The position numbers and the translations under genes are program-made. From DASUKM01 sp036278735 (GTDB lineage Bacteria; Acidobacteriota; Vicinamibacteria; Vicinamibacterales; 2-12-FULL-66-21), in the NCBI GenBank assembly GCA_036278735.1, contig DASUKM010000043.1:1-64000 (forward strand): DNA of 64,000 nucleotides, given 5' to 3'. Below the pieces are notes generated by a model. That model saw only the letters and a list, made by a program, of their open reading frames with translations. It did no database searches and was not told where the DNA came from. Numbering within the stretch: the stretch's first letter is position 1; every line of letters starts with the position of its first letter. Below are positions 57,059 through 64,000 of the stretch, one piece after another.

Positions 57059-59941
57059 ATGAACCGAGTGCTCACCGGTGTGGTTCTGACAGTCATTTTG
57101 CTGAGTGGGTCCCTCGCCTTCGCCCAGAGCGCGCCGGTGGGAACGATCCGCGGTTACGTCAAGGATTCACAGGGGGCCGTGCTCCCTGGGGTCACGATCA
57201 CGGCGACCAGCCCGAGCGTGCCGACGCCATCGGTCGCCGTCAGCGACGGGCAAGGGTTCTTCCGGCTCGTCGACCTCGTGCCCGCCGACTATCGCATCGA
57301 AGCGGAACTGCAAGGGTTCGCCAAATACGTCCGCGACGGCGTCGCCGTCCGGGCGGGGCTGAACATCAGCCTCGACATTGCCATGACCATCGGCAACATG
57401 TCGGAGTCCGTTCAGGTCGTCGCGGAAACGCCCCTGCTCGAGACGCAGAAGGCCACGACGTCGGTCAACATCAGCGGCGAGCTGCAGCGGCAGCTGCCGC
57501 TGAGTTCGCGGAGCCAGTTCGCCGACTTTCTCGAAGTCACTCCAGGCGTCGCGGCCCGGGCCGGCGACGCCACCGGCGGCGGGCAGATCTACATGATGCG
57601 CGGCGGCGAGCTCGAGAACCACGTCATTCAGCTCGATGGCGCCGACATGGGGTCCTTCCGCCAGAACCGGGCGGATCGCCTGCTCACACTCGACACCGAT
57701 GCGATCGACGACGTCCAGGTGACCACGGCCGCCGTGGACGCTTCCGTTCCGCTGGGGTCCGGCGCGGTGATCAACGTGGCAACCAAGTCGGGGACGGACC
57801 ACTTCAAGGGGGCGATCGGCGCGATCTATACACCCGAATCGTGGAACGGCGACAACGCGGGTGGCGGCGATGTGCGGTTCAACAAGATCTTTCAGCCCGA
57901 TCTCTCTCTCGGCGGCCCGATTCTTCCCGGGAAGGTCTGGTTCTACGGATCGTACCGGCGCACGCAGCAGTCGTCGGGGATCGGACGCACGCCGGAACAG
58001 ATTGCGTTGCTCGAGGCGCTGCGGCCCGGGTTCGAGGCCTTCGACAACGCCGTGAACTCCAATGACTACTATCTGAAGGGCACGTCGCGGCTTTCCTCGC
58101 GGCACCGCCTGTCGGCGTTCTACGAGACCGATCAGCACGCGGAGCAGGGCGATCGCGAGTGGTATGCCCAGCCCATCGCGGTCACCCAGGCCGGCGGCAT
58201 GGGCACGAGCGTCCGTCTGGAATCCATCTGGGGCAACTCGGTGACGTCGCGTCTGGTCGGTTCGTACAACAACAAGAGCACGAATTCGAACTTCGACGTC
58301 TACAACGGCTACATTCACGACGGTCCGTCCGAATCGGTCAACGCAGGCACGTTCCTGTCGAAGGGGGTTATCAAGGGCACCGGCGAGATCGCGCTGCTGA
58401 ACAACGATTCGAGCTACGGCATCTCGCCGGCCTCGAAGGCCACGTTCCAGGCCGACCTGACGTACTACCATGCCGGGTTGGCCGGCTCGCACGAACTGCA
58501 GACCGGCCTCTTCGTCCAGGCCCTGCGCAGTTCCGACGAGACCAGATACCCGAACGACGGGTACGCCCTCGAGGAGCTCGTCCTCAACGACCCCGCCAAT
58601 CCGGCCGCGGGCCTGACGCCCTTCCACAAAGAAGTCTACGATGCGGCCGACGTCAAGGAGGACGCCACCGCGGCGAACGACTACGGCTTCTACGTGCAGG
58701 ACAACTGGCATCCCGCCTCCCGCCTGACGCTCAACCTCGGCGTCCGGTTCGATCAGATCAAGGCCACCGAGCGCGTCTTCGGCGTCCGGCTCGAAGACGC
58801 GATGCACGTCGGGCCGCGGCTGGGGGCCACGTGGGTCCTGACGAGCGATCAGGCGAACGTGGTCAAGGCGAGCTTTTCACGCGTGCACGAGATGCCGATG
58901 CCACGGAACCTGGGAAGCGTCGGGTCTGCATCGGCCGGAGTGACCGACTACTACGACAACGACCTCGACGGCACGTTCGAGACCGTCCTCTTCACGCCCG
59001 GCACCACCACCGCCCGATCGGACCGCGTCCCCGACCCCCAGCACCACCAGCCCTTCATCGACGAGTGGACGGTGGGGTATCAGCGGCAGCTCCCCGGCAC
59101 CGCGACGGTGAGCATCGACTTCGCGCACCGGGAATACAAGGACATCCCCGCGCTGGTCGAGACCAACGGGATCTACGACGGCAACGTCTTCAAGGGCTAC
59201 CAGGACGAGGCGTTCAACCAGATCTACTCCATCACGAACAATCAGTGGAACTCGCTGGTGTACGAGGGGATCGAACTGACCTTCAGCAAGCGCTCCAAAT
59301 GGGTCCAGCTGCTCGGCGGCTACACCCGCGCCTTCGATCACATCGCCGGGACGTGGCAGCCGAACGACCCCGCTTCGTTCATTCAGCCCGACGCCTTCCC
59401 GAACGATCGCGGCATCGGCAGCATCCGCGGGAACAAGAACAACAGCCTCTCCGGCGACTCCGACACGAGAAGCCCCTCCTGGCAGCCGAACAACTTCCGC
59501 GTGGGGGGGACGTTCCTTACCCCCTGGGGGGTGACCGCGGCGGTCAGCTACGCGTATCAGTCTGGTGAATACTCGGGCTCGGTCGTCACGAACCTCGACA
59601 GCCCCGATCCGCAGTTCGGTCCGAGCAAGGTGAAGCTGTCGAACGGCCGCACCGTCTCGAACCCGCTGGCGACCACGATCCGGTTTGCCTATCCGACACG
59701 CGGCGAGGGGCAGCTCTCGCTCCCCGCCCTGCAGGATCTCAACGTGCGGCTGGGATACGATCTGAACATCACTGGAAATCGCCAGGTCCGGCTGGCGCTC
59801 GACGTCTTCAACGTCATGAACCGCGGCTCGTTCGAGCAGTGGCTGGACGGTGCCAACCAGTTGTACAGCCCGAACTACGGACTGGGGCGCGCCCGGCAGT
59901 TCCCGCGGGTATTCCAGGCCTCGGTGCGCTTCTCCTTCTGA
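57059..59941 (+). CDS. Oar-like TonB-dependent outer-membrane receptor with N-terminal carboxypeptidase-regulatory domain
   Basis: A 960-residue outer-membrane protein. After a signal peptide (VVLTVILLSGSLAFAQ) comes a carboxypeptidase-regulatory-like domain (TIRGYVKDSQGAVLPGVTIT). A plug domain follows (MMRGGELENHVIQLDGADMG), then a long barrel ending ...FQASVRFSF with C-terminal Phe. The arrangement matches the Oar/SusC-like receptors that are abundant in Acidobacteriota, used for glycans, peptides or other large nutrients. The substrate is unknown. The PhoD-like gene downstream is probably co-transcribed and suggests a phosphorus-linked role. Confidence 0.92.
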   Translation: MNRVLTGVVLTVILLSGSLAFAQSAPVGTIRGYVKDSQGAVLPGVTITATSPSVPTPSVAVSDGQGFFRLVDLVPADYRIEAELQGFAKYVRDGVAVRAGLNISLDIAMTIGNMSESVQVVAETPLLETQKATTSVNISGELQRQLPLSSRSQFADFLEVTPGVAARAGDATGGGQIYMMRGGELENHVIQLDGADMGSFRQNRADRLLTLDTDAIDDVQVTTAAVDASVPLGSGAVINVATKSGTDHFKGAIGAIYTPESWNGDNAGGGDVRFNKIFQPDLSLGGPILPGKVWFYGSYRRTQQSSGIGRTPEQIALLEALRPGFEAFDNAVNSNDYYLKGTSRLSSRHRLSAFYETDQHAEQGDREWYAQPIAVTQAGGMGTSVRLESIWGNSVTSRLVGSYNNKSTNSNFDVYNGYIHDGPSESVNAGTFLSKGVIKGTGEIALLNNDSSYGISPASKATFQADLTYYHAGLAGSHELQTGLFVQALRSSDETRYPNDGYALEELVLNDPANPAAGLTPFHKEVYDAADVKEDATAANDYGFYVQDNWHPASRLTLNLGVRFDQIKATERVFGVRLEDAMHVGPRLGATWVLTSDQANVVKASFSRVHEMPMPRNLGSVGSASAGVTDYYDNDLDGTFETVLFTPGTTTARSDRVPDPQHHQPFIDEWTVGYQRQLPGTATVSIDFAHREYKDIPALVETNGIYDGNVFKGYQDEAFNQIYSITNNQWNSLVYEGIELTFSKRSKWVQLLGGYTRAFDHIAGTWQPNDPASFIQPDAFPNDRGIGSIRGNKNNSLSGDSDTRSPSWQPNNFRVGGTFLTPWGVTAAVSYAYQSGEYSGSVVTNLDSPDPQFGPSKVKLSNGRTVSNPLATTIRFAYPTRGEGQLSLPALQDLNVRLGYDLNITGNRQVRLALDVFNVMNRGSFEQWLDGANQLYSPNYGLGRARQFPRVFQASVRFSF

Positions 59942-59977
59942 AGACCAGGCCGAAGGACACATGTACAAGGGAAAGCC

Positions 59978-61855
59978 ATGAGATTGCTCCGTCTTTCGAT
60001 TCTCCTCGTCGCGTGCGCGGCGGTCACGACGGTCTCCGGGCAGCAGGCGCCAATCACGATTACGCACGGCCCGATTCTCGGCCGGCTGGATTCGACCCAG
60101 GTCGGCGTGTGGGTGCGCACGTCGAGGCCGGCCACGTTCCACGTGCATTACGGGACTGACGAGCAGCACCTCGACCAGGTTTCGCCGGCCGGCACGACCG
60201 AGATTTCGCACGACAACACCGGTTGGGTGCTCATCAAGGGACTTCATCCCAATACGAAGTACTTCTACCAGGTGCTCGTCGGAGACGCCTCGGCGCCGGT
60301 CCGGCCCGACGGTTCGTTCCTGACGCTCCCCTCCGCCGACGACTATCGGAACGCGAAGTACAACCCGAAAGGGCTGTTCAACTTCCGGTTCGAGTACGGA
60401 ACCGGCAACAATCAGCGCCCGATGGGCGAAGGGCCCTGGCCTCCGGCTTTCAAGACGATGCTCGACAAGCTGAAGGACAAGGTGTACTTCGAGCTGCAGA
60501 ACGGCGACTTCATCTATGAGGAGAAGCGGGACTATCCGGTGAAGGACTGGCTGACTCAGGTCGGCCTCACCGCCGGCCAGGCGCCCCGGATCGTCAACCT
60601 GGTCCCGAGCATCGTGGGCGTCTGGGAGAACTACAAGCTGTACCTCGAGCGTGGGAAGGCGCTGGCCGCGTGGCACCGGAACATGCCCGCGATGTTCGTC
60701 TGGGACGATCACGAAGTCCTGGACAACATCGACGGCACCGGCACCGTCGGTCGCCGGAATCGGAAGGCGGTGTTCAGGGACATCGGCACGCGCGCGTGGT
60801 ACGACTACATCGGCTGGTCGAACCCGGTGCCGCCAGGCGACGTTCAGTTCGGGAAGGCGCAGCTCAAAGCGGGCAGCAATGTCCTGACCGATCCCCGGGC
60901 CGATTTCACCAAGCTGTCGGTCGAAGACAAGGATCCAGGTGAGCTGGAAGTCGCCTGGGGCGGCCTGGCCGCGGGCGTGCCCCAGAAGAACCTGGATCAC
61001 CTGCCCGGCATCGAGGGAGACCCCAATGCCAACGTCTACCAGATCATGCAGACGATCGACGCGCACCATCTCCGCGTGCGGCCAGCCGCCAAGAGCAACG
61101 ACGAGGCGACGTACAGCATCGGGCGCGAGTCGTACTTCGAGAGACGCATCGGCAACGTCGACATGTTCGTCCTCGACACGCGCGGCCACCGGGACGTGAG
61201 CGACACGAGCCACGCCAACCGCCCGAATCTGACGATGCTGGGGGCCAGGCAGAAAGCGTGGCTGAAGGATCGCATGCGGAAGAGCGACGCCGACATCTTC
61301 TTCGTCGTCACCGGCGTGACGTTCATGATTCCGCACACCGGCGGGACGCCCAAGGCGAACGCCAGCGAGGCGAACGCCGGGGCCGCGGCCGCACCCAAGC
61401 ACGACGAGGCGTGGACCGGCTTCATCAACGAACGCGAGGAGCTGATCAGGTTCTGGGAGTCGCTGGGCAAGAACGTGTTCGTGCTGTCGGGCGACGTGCA
61501 CAACAGCTTCTCGATCAAGATCACCGATCGCATCTGGGAGCTGGCGTCGGGGCCGCACAACTCGCGGAACCATCGCGCCGACGCCGAAGGGAACCCGCCG
61601 CCCAACGGCATCTTCGACTCAGTAGGGCGCAAGTGCGAGATCCGGTGGTCGAGCTATTTCCTGCCGGACGTCCCCGCGCCGCTCGTGCGGCAGCCGATCT
61701 ATACGGTGATCCAGATCAACAACGTGTTCGACAACAAAATCGAGCCGAACACGCACCGCTGGATCGCCTATCCGCATCCGCAGGTCGTGGCCCAGTGGTA
61801 CGACGGCTTCACCGGCGATCTGCTCTATGCGGAGTCAATCCTGGTCGACGAGTAG
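59978..61855 (+). CDS. PhoD-like secreted phosphatase/phosphodiesterase
   Basis: A 625-residue exported metallophosphatase. A signal peptide (LSILLVACAAVTTVSGQ) leads into a fibronectin-like N-terminal domain (VWVRTSRPATFHVHYGTD) and the calcineurin-like catalytic domain, with metal-ligand motifs in QNGDFIYEE, FVWDDHEVLDN and VLSGDVHNSF. It is larger than Bacillus PhoD owing to inserts, including an Ala/Asn-rich loop (KANASEANAGAAAAPKHDE). It should release phosphate from phosphoesters in the periplasm or outside. The 36-base gap after the receptor holds a GGGAAAG Shine-Dalgarno. Confidence 0.9.
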   Translation: MRLLRLSILLVACAAVTTVSGQQAPITITHGPILGRLDSTQVGVWVRTSRPATFHVHYGTDEQHLDQVSPAGTTEISHDNTGWVLIKGLHPNTKYFYQVLVGDASAPVRPDGSFLTLPSADDYRNAKYNPKGLFNFRFEYGTGNNQRPMGEGPWPPAFKTMLDKLKDKVYFELQNGDFIYEEKRDYPVKDWLTQVGLTAGQAPRIVNLVPSIVGVWENYKLYLERGKALAAWHRNMPAMFVWDDHEVLDNIDGTGTVGRRNRKAVFRDIGTRAWYDYIGWSNPVPPGDVQFGKAQLKAGSNVLTDPRADFTKLSVEDKDPGELEVAWGGLAAGVPQKNLDHLPGIEGDPNANVYQIMQTIDAHHLRVRPAAKSNDEATYSIGRESYFERRIGNVDMFVLDTRGHRDVSDTSHANRPNLTMLGARQKAWLKDRMRKSDADIFFVVTGVTFMIPHTGGTPKANASEANAGAAAAPKHDEAWTGFINEREELIRFWESLGKNVFVLSGDVHNSFSIKITDRIWELASGPHNSRNHRADAEGNPPPNGIFDSVGRKCEIRWSSYFLPDVPAPLVRQPIYTVIQINNVFDNKIEPNTHRWIAYPHPQVVAQWYDGFTGDLLYAESILVDE

Positions 61856-62256
61856 GCCGGGAGCCGGGGATCCGGCACCGACGCGGGCGGACTTCTTCCT
61901 CCCGGCAGTGCGTTCGCGTCGGCCTCACCGGACCCGCGCGCGAGGGCTGGCCCGGCCGGCCGCGCGCATCGTGAGCCGAACGGCCGCTGAAGGAGGCACC
62001 TCATTCCGTCGACGATCCGGGCGCTGCTGATGGCCCACGTTGTCTTCGGCACGTTGACAATCGTCGCAGCAGTCTGGGTGTTCGTCGACGTCCTCGATGC
62101 CGGCGGCGCCAGCCGCCGGCGAATCCGTCTGATGAGCCTCGCCGTCGCTGCGCGGCGACAGCCGACGCGGATCTGAGACGCGATTGAGGTAAAACCCGGC
62201 AACGAGGAGCAGCCCGAGACCGTCCCAGGCGGACGTCTAGCCCAGCCGACGATCCT
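61856..62256. other. Intergenic region between convergent PhoD-like and hydrolase genes
   Basis: About 400 bases. It contains one small open frame with a strong Shine-Dalgarno (see 62003-62176). I see no other coding sequence, and no clear terminator for either flanking gene. Confidence 0.55.
62003..62176 (+). pseudogene. Truncated small membrane protein
   Basis: An open frame of 57 codons begins at ATT, six bases after a perfect AGGAGG (61991-61996); the first ATG comes nine codons later. It encodes one clear membrane helix (MAHVVFGTLTIVAAVWVFVD) then a basic segment and stops. The opening looks like the first helix of a longer membrane protein that has lost its remainder. Either it is a relic or a tiny single-pass protein. 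Confidence 0.35.
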
Positions 62257-63804
62257 CTACCGCTTGTGGAGCCATTGGTCGTACAGCGAGGGCCCGTCCA
62301 TCGTCTCGAAGGAGAGCGGCGGAAGCGCGACCTGCGCCGGCAGCGCCTTCATCGCGGCGTCGATCTCCGCGTCGGTGTCGGCCGCCAGATAGCGCTGGAG
62401 CGCCGCGGTGAAGTCCGGCAGCATCTGCTCGACCTCGTGATCGACCGCGTGCGTGCCGCCGTGAACGATCGTCAGGTGTCCATGGTCGAGCACGCGGGAC
62501 TGGTGCACCGCGTTCTCCATCGGCGTCGAGAGGTCCATGTCTCCCTCGAAGAGCACGACCGGCGGTGCGATCCGGAAATCGGCGAGGAACGACTCCGGCA
62601 CGTGGTGCGTGGCCGTGAGGTCGCGTGTCGCGAAGTAGCCGGGCTCGAGCGGCCCGACCCACTGCTGCTCGGTCTGGGCCTTGAGCCGCGCTTCGCGGGC
62701 CGGGCTGATGCCCAGGCTGTTGTCGATCAGGAGCCCGATCATGGCCTTCCCGCCGGTGCTGGTGCGCGACTGGAACGTCCTGGCCGCGAGGTACCGATAG
62801 TCCCCCTTGTACAACTCGAGGATGAATCGCGGCCACCGCTCGAGATTTTCGCGGCGCGACCCGGCCGTCGGCGCCTTGAGGATCTTCTGCAGATCGTACT
62901 TGCCGACGGTGACCGCCACGGGCTTGCCCGTGCGCGGGTTCGTGATCGTCACCGTCCGGGGCGCCCGGTCCAGCCGATCCAGGACCGTCTTGGCGGCCTG
63001 GAGCAGACCCCCCTCGGGAATGGCCCCCTTCAGCCGGCTGTCCGCGTCGGCCTCGGAGGCCAGCCGGGTGATCGCTCTCCAGAGATTCTGCGGGCTGTCG
63101 TACCCGTAGTCGAGCGGCTCGATGCCGCGCAGCAGCACGCGGTCGACCGACGCCTGATGTCGCCTCAGGAACGCGAAGCTCCACTGCGACCCGAAGCTGC
63201 CGGCGCGCAGGATGATGCGGTCGTAGCCGAGCGCCTGGCGCAGATCCTCGACGTCGTCGGCGATGTTGATGATGTCGTATCCGCTCAGATCGACGCCGCG
63301 CCTGGTCCACTCCGCCTGCGTGCGCTCGACGACGGCGCGGCGGGCGATCCGGTCGCGCTCCTGGGTCGCGGGCTGATCGAGCGGCTTGGGCGAGGACGGC
63401 CAGCGCATGTCGGGCGCGAGCGGCTGGTCCGGATTGCCGCGCTGATTCACGAAGAGGATGTCGCGGCCCGAGGCTCGGAGAAACTGGATTTCGCGCAGGT
63501 AGTCCGGGGAGATGTTGGCGCGCGTCACGAATCCGCCCGGGCCGCCCGGCAGGAAGAAGATCGGCGACCCCGTGCCGCGCGTGCCGCGAATCCGAATGAA
63601 CTCGATCGCAATCGTCCGGCTGTTCGCCTTCGCGCGATTCTCCGGCACGAACAGCAGACCCTCCTCCGCCGGGATGCTGACGCCGGGTCCCTGAATGGTG
63701 AACGGCGAGAGGAACACCGAATGCACCGGCGGCTCCTTTACCGCTACTGCGCCGGAAGCGGCGGCGAGAGCCACGACGCCCGCCGCGATCCCAAGTGTCC
63801 GCAT
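62257..63804 (-). CDS. Secreted alpha/beta hydrolase (S33 tripeptidyl-peptidase-like)
   Basis: A 515-residue exported hydrolase. A signal peptide (GIAAGVVALAAASGAVA) is followed by a split alpha/beta-hydrolase fold of the proline iminopeptidase/S33 type. The oxyanion segment is FFLPGGPGG, the nucleophile lies in LRAGSFGSQW (Gly-x-Ser variant with Ala first), the acid in FEGDMDLSTP and the histidine in VHGGTHAVDHE. Peptidase or esterase activity in the periplasm is likely. The ATG overlaps the stop of a 24-codon leader ORF (TGATG) and also has its own AAGGGAG. Confidence 0.88.
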   Translation of the reverse strand: MRTLGIAAGVVALAAASGAVAVKEPPVHSVFLSPFTIQGPGVSIPAEEGLLFVPENRAKANSRTIAIEFIRIRGTRGTGSPIFFLPGGPGGFVTRANISPDYLREIQFLRASGRDILFVNQRGNPDQPLAPDMRWPSSPKPLDQPATQERDRIARRAVVERTQAEWTRRGVDLSGYDIINIADDVEDLRQALGYDRIILRAGSFGSQWSFAFLRRHQASVDRVLLRGIEPLDYGYDSPQNLWRAITRLASEADADSRLKGAIPEGGLLQAAKTVLDRLDRAPRTVTITNPRTGKPVAVTVGKYDLQKILKAPTAGSRRENLERWPRFILELYKGDYRYLAARTFQSRTSTGGKAMIGLLIDNSLGISPAREARLKAQTEQQWVGPLEPGYFATRDLTATHHVPESFLADFRIAPPVVLFEGDMDLSTPMENAVHQSRVLDHGHLTIVHGGTHAVDHEVEQMLPDFTAALQRYLAADTDAEIDAAMKALPAQVALPPLSFETMDGPSLYDQWLHKR

Positions 63805-63878
63805 CAGTTGACTCCCTTCGTGTTCGGGCGGCCGTTCACCGCATGGCCTTCGATTGTCTCTGCACTACGCGCGTGCAT
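63804..63878 (-). CDS. 24-residue leader ORF coupled to the secreted hydrolase
   Basis: A short ORF (MHARSAETIEGHAVNGRPNT and four more residues) with a perfect AGGAGGT Shine-Dalgarno (63885-63891) six bases before its ATG. Its TGA overlaps the ATG of the hydrolase. The peptide has no signal or attenuation-type codon run. It could be a translational coupler or regulatory leader peptide. Confidence 0.45.
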   Translation of the reverse strand: MHARSAETIEGHAVNGRPNTKGVN

Positions 63879-63938
63879 GGCTGCACCTCCTGTCAGTCGT
63901 TCTGGCTTTCCGCCCGCGTTCGAATCGCTGGTCCTGGC

Positions 63939-64000
63939 TCAGGGCAGGACGGCGATCGCCTCGATCTCGATGTCGGCTCCGAGGTGCAGCGGGCCGGTCG
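63939..64000 (-). CDS. ridA: RidA-family protein, C-terminal end (runs off the window)
   Basis: The last 20 codons of a minus-strand gene read TGPLHLGADIEIEAIAVLP and stop. The ending VEIEAIA-like is typical of RidA/YjgF enamine/imine deaminases, which clear reactive 2-aminoacrylate. The rest lies beyond the right edge, so the call rests on a very short segment. It precedes the hydrolase leader ORF by about 60 bases. Confidence 0.55.
   Translation of the reverse strand, partial: TGPLHLGADIEIEAIAVLP

Noticed and set aside
62237..63310. Second long frame overlapping the 3' secreted-hydrolase gene, suggesting a frameshift
   Set aside because: The hydrolase frame is continuous from signal peptide to stop with all catalytic motifs; the other frame is a shadow.

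Overview
The window is about 64 kb of GC-rich bacterial chromosome. The gene content suggests a member of the Acidobacteriota, probably a Vicinamibacter-like soil organism. The clues are a very large Oar-type TonB receptor with an N-terminal carboxypeptidase-regulatory domain, the HpnC/HpnD/HpnE squalene route, a double-domain ThyX, many secreted alpha/beta hydrolases and a heavy load of short intergenic palindromes and minisatellites. This placement is inference; there is no rRNA, tRNA or CRISPR array in the window.

Region 1 (1-21 kb) is housekeeping. In order it holds a partial PLP dehydratase, a receiver-like protein, a metallo-hydrolase, an FHA protein with a secreted hydrolase, YgfZ, a MutY/NUDIX pair and a cobalamin adenosyltransferase. 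HpnC and HpnD follow, then a thioesterase, ThyX, peptide deformylase, a zinc-ribbon NUDIX enzyme and a lipoprotein. A minus-strand operon hpnE-thiI-lacD comes next, then a UXX-star thioredoxin-fold protein, a second metallo-hydrolase, a winged-helix regulator with a membrane protein, CoaA, a rhodanese and an M20 dipeptidase. Many lead genes here carry a TANNNT -10 box only 6-8 bases before the start codon, which points to widespread leaderless mRNA.

Region 2 (21-24 kb) is a junction with REP-like hairpins, a remnant of a REP-associated transposase, a lipoprotein with calcium-loop repeats and an unusual enhancer-binding-protein homologue that lacks GAFTGA. A candidate sigma-54 promoter then precedes a small secreted protein.

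Region 3 (24.6-52.5 kb) is an exopolysaccharide locus of the Wzx/Wzy type. Export comes from an outer-membrane barrel, a Wza-like protein and a BY-kinase/Wzc. Flipping and polymerisation come from Wzx and a Wzy-like protein, with a second O-antigen-ligase-like protein later. Three glycosyltransferases, an AsnB-type amidotransferase, a heparinase II/III-like protein and WecB modify or supply sugars. A consecutive pglC-pglD-pglE-pglF set implies that each repeat unit starts with N,N'-diacetylbacillosamine phosphate on undecaprenyl phosphate. The distal part carries a DUF4838 lipoprotein, a second WecB that has lost conserved residues, a RES/Xre toxin-antitoxin pair and a GDP-fucose-synthase-like enzyme. 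From 29 to 42 kb base composition is visibly less GC-rich than the flanks, as expected for a horizontally exchanged sugar cassette.

Region 4 (52.5-64 kb) holds a HAD-type nucleotidase, a tandem pair of paralogous small membrane proteins, a SirB1-type protein, a HAD phosphatase, the TonB receptor followed by a PhoD-like phosphatase, a decayed membrane-protein fragment, and a secreted alpha/beta hydrolase preceded by a coupled 24-codon leader ORF. The 3' end of a RidA gene closes the window.
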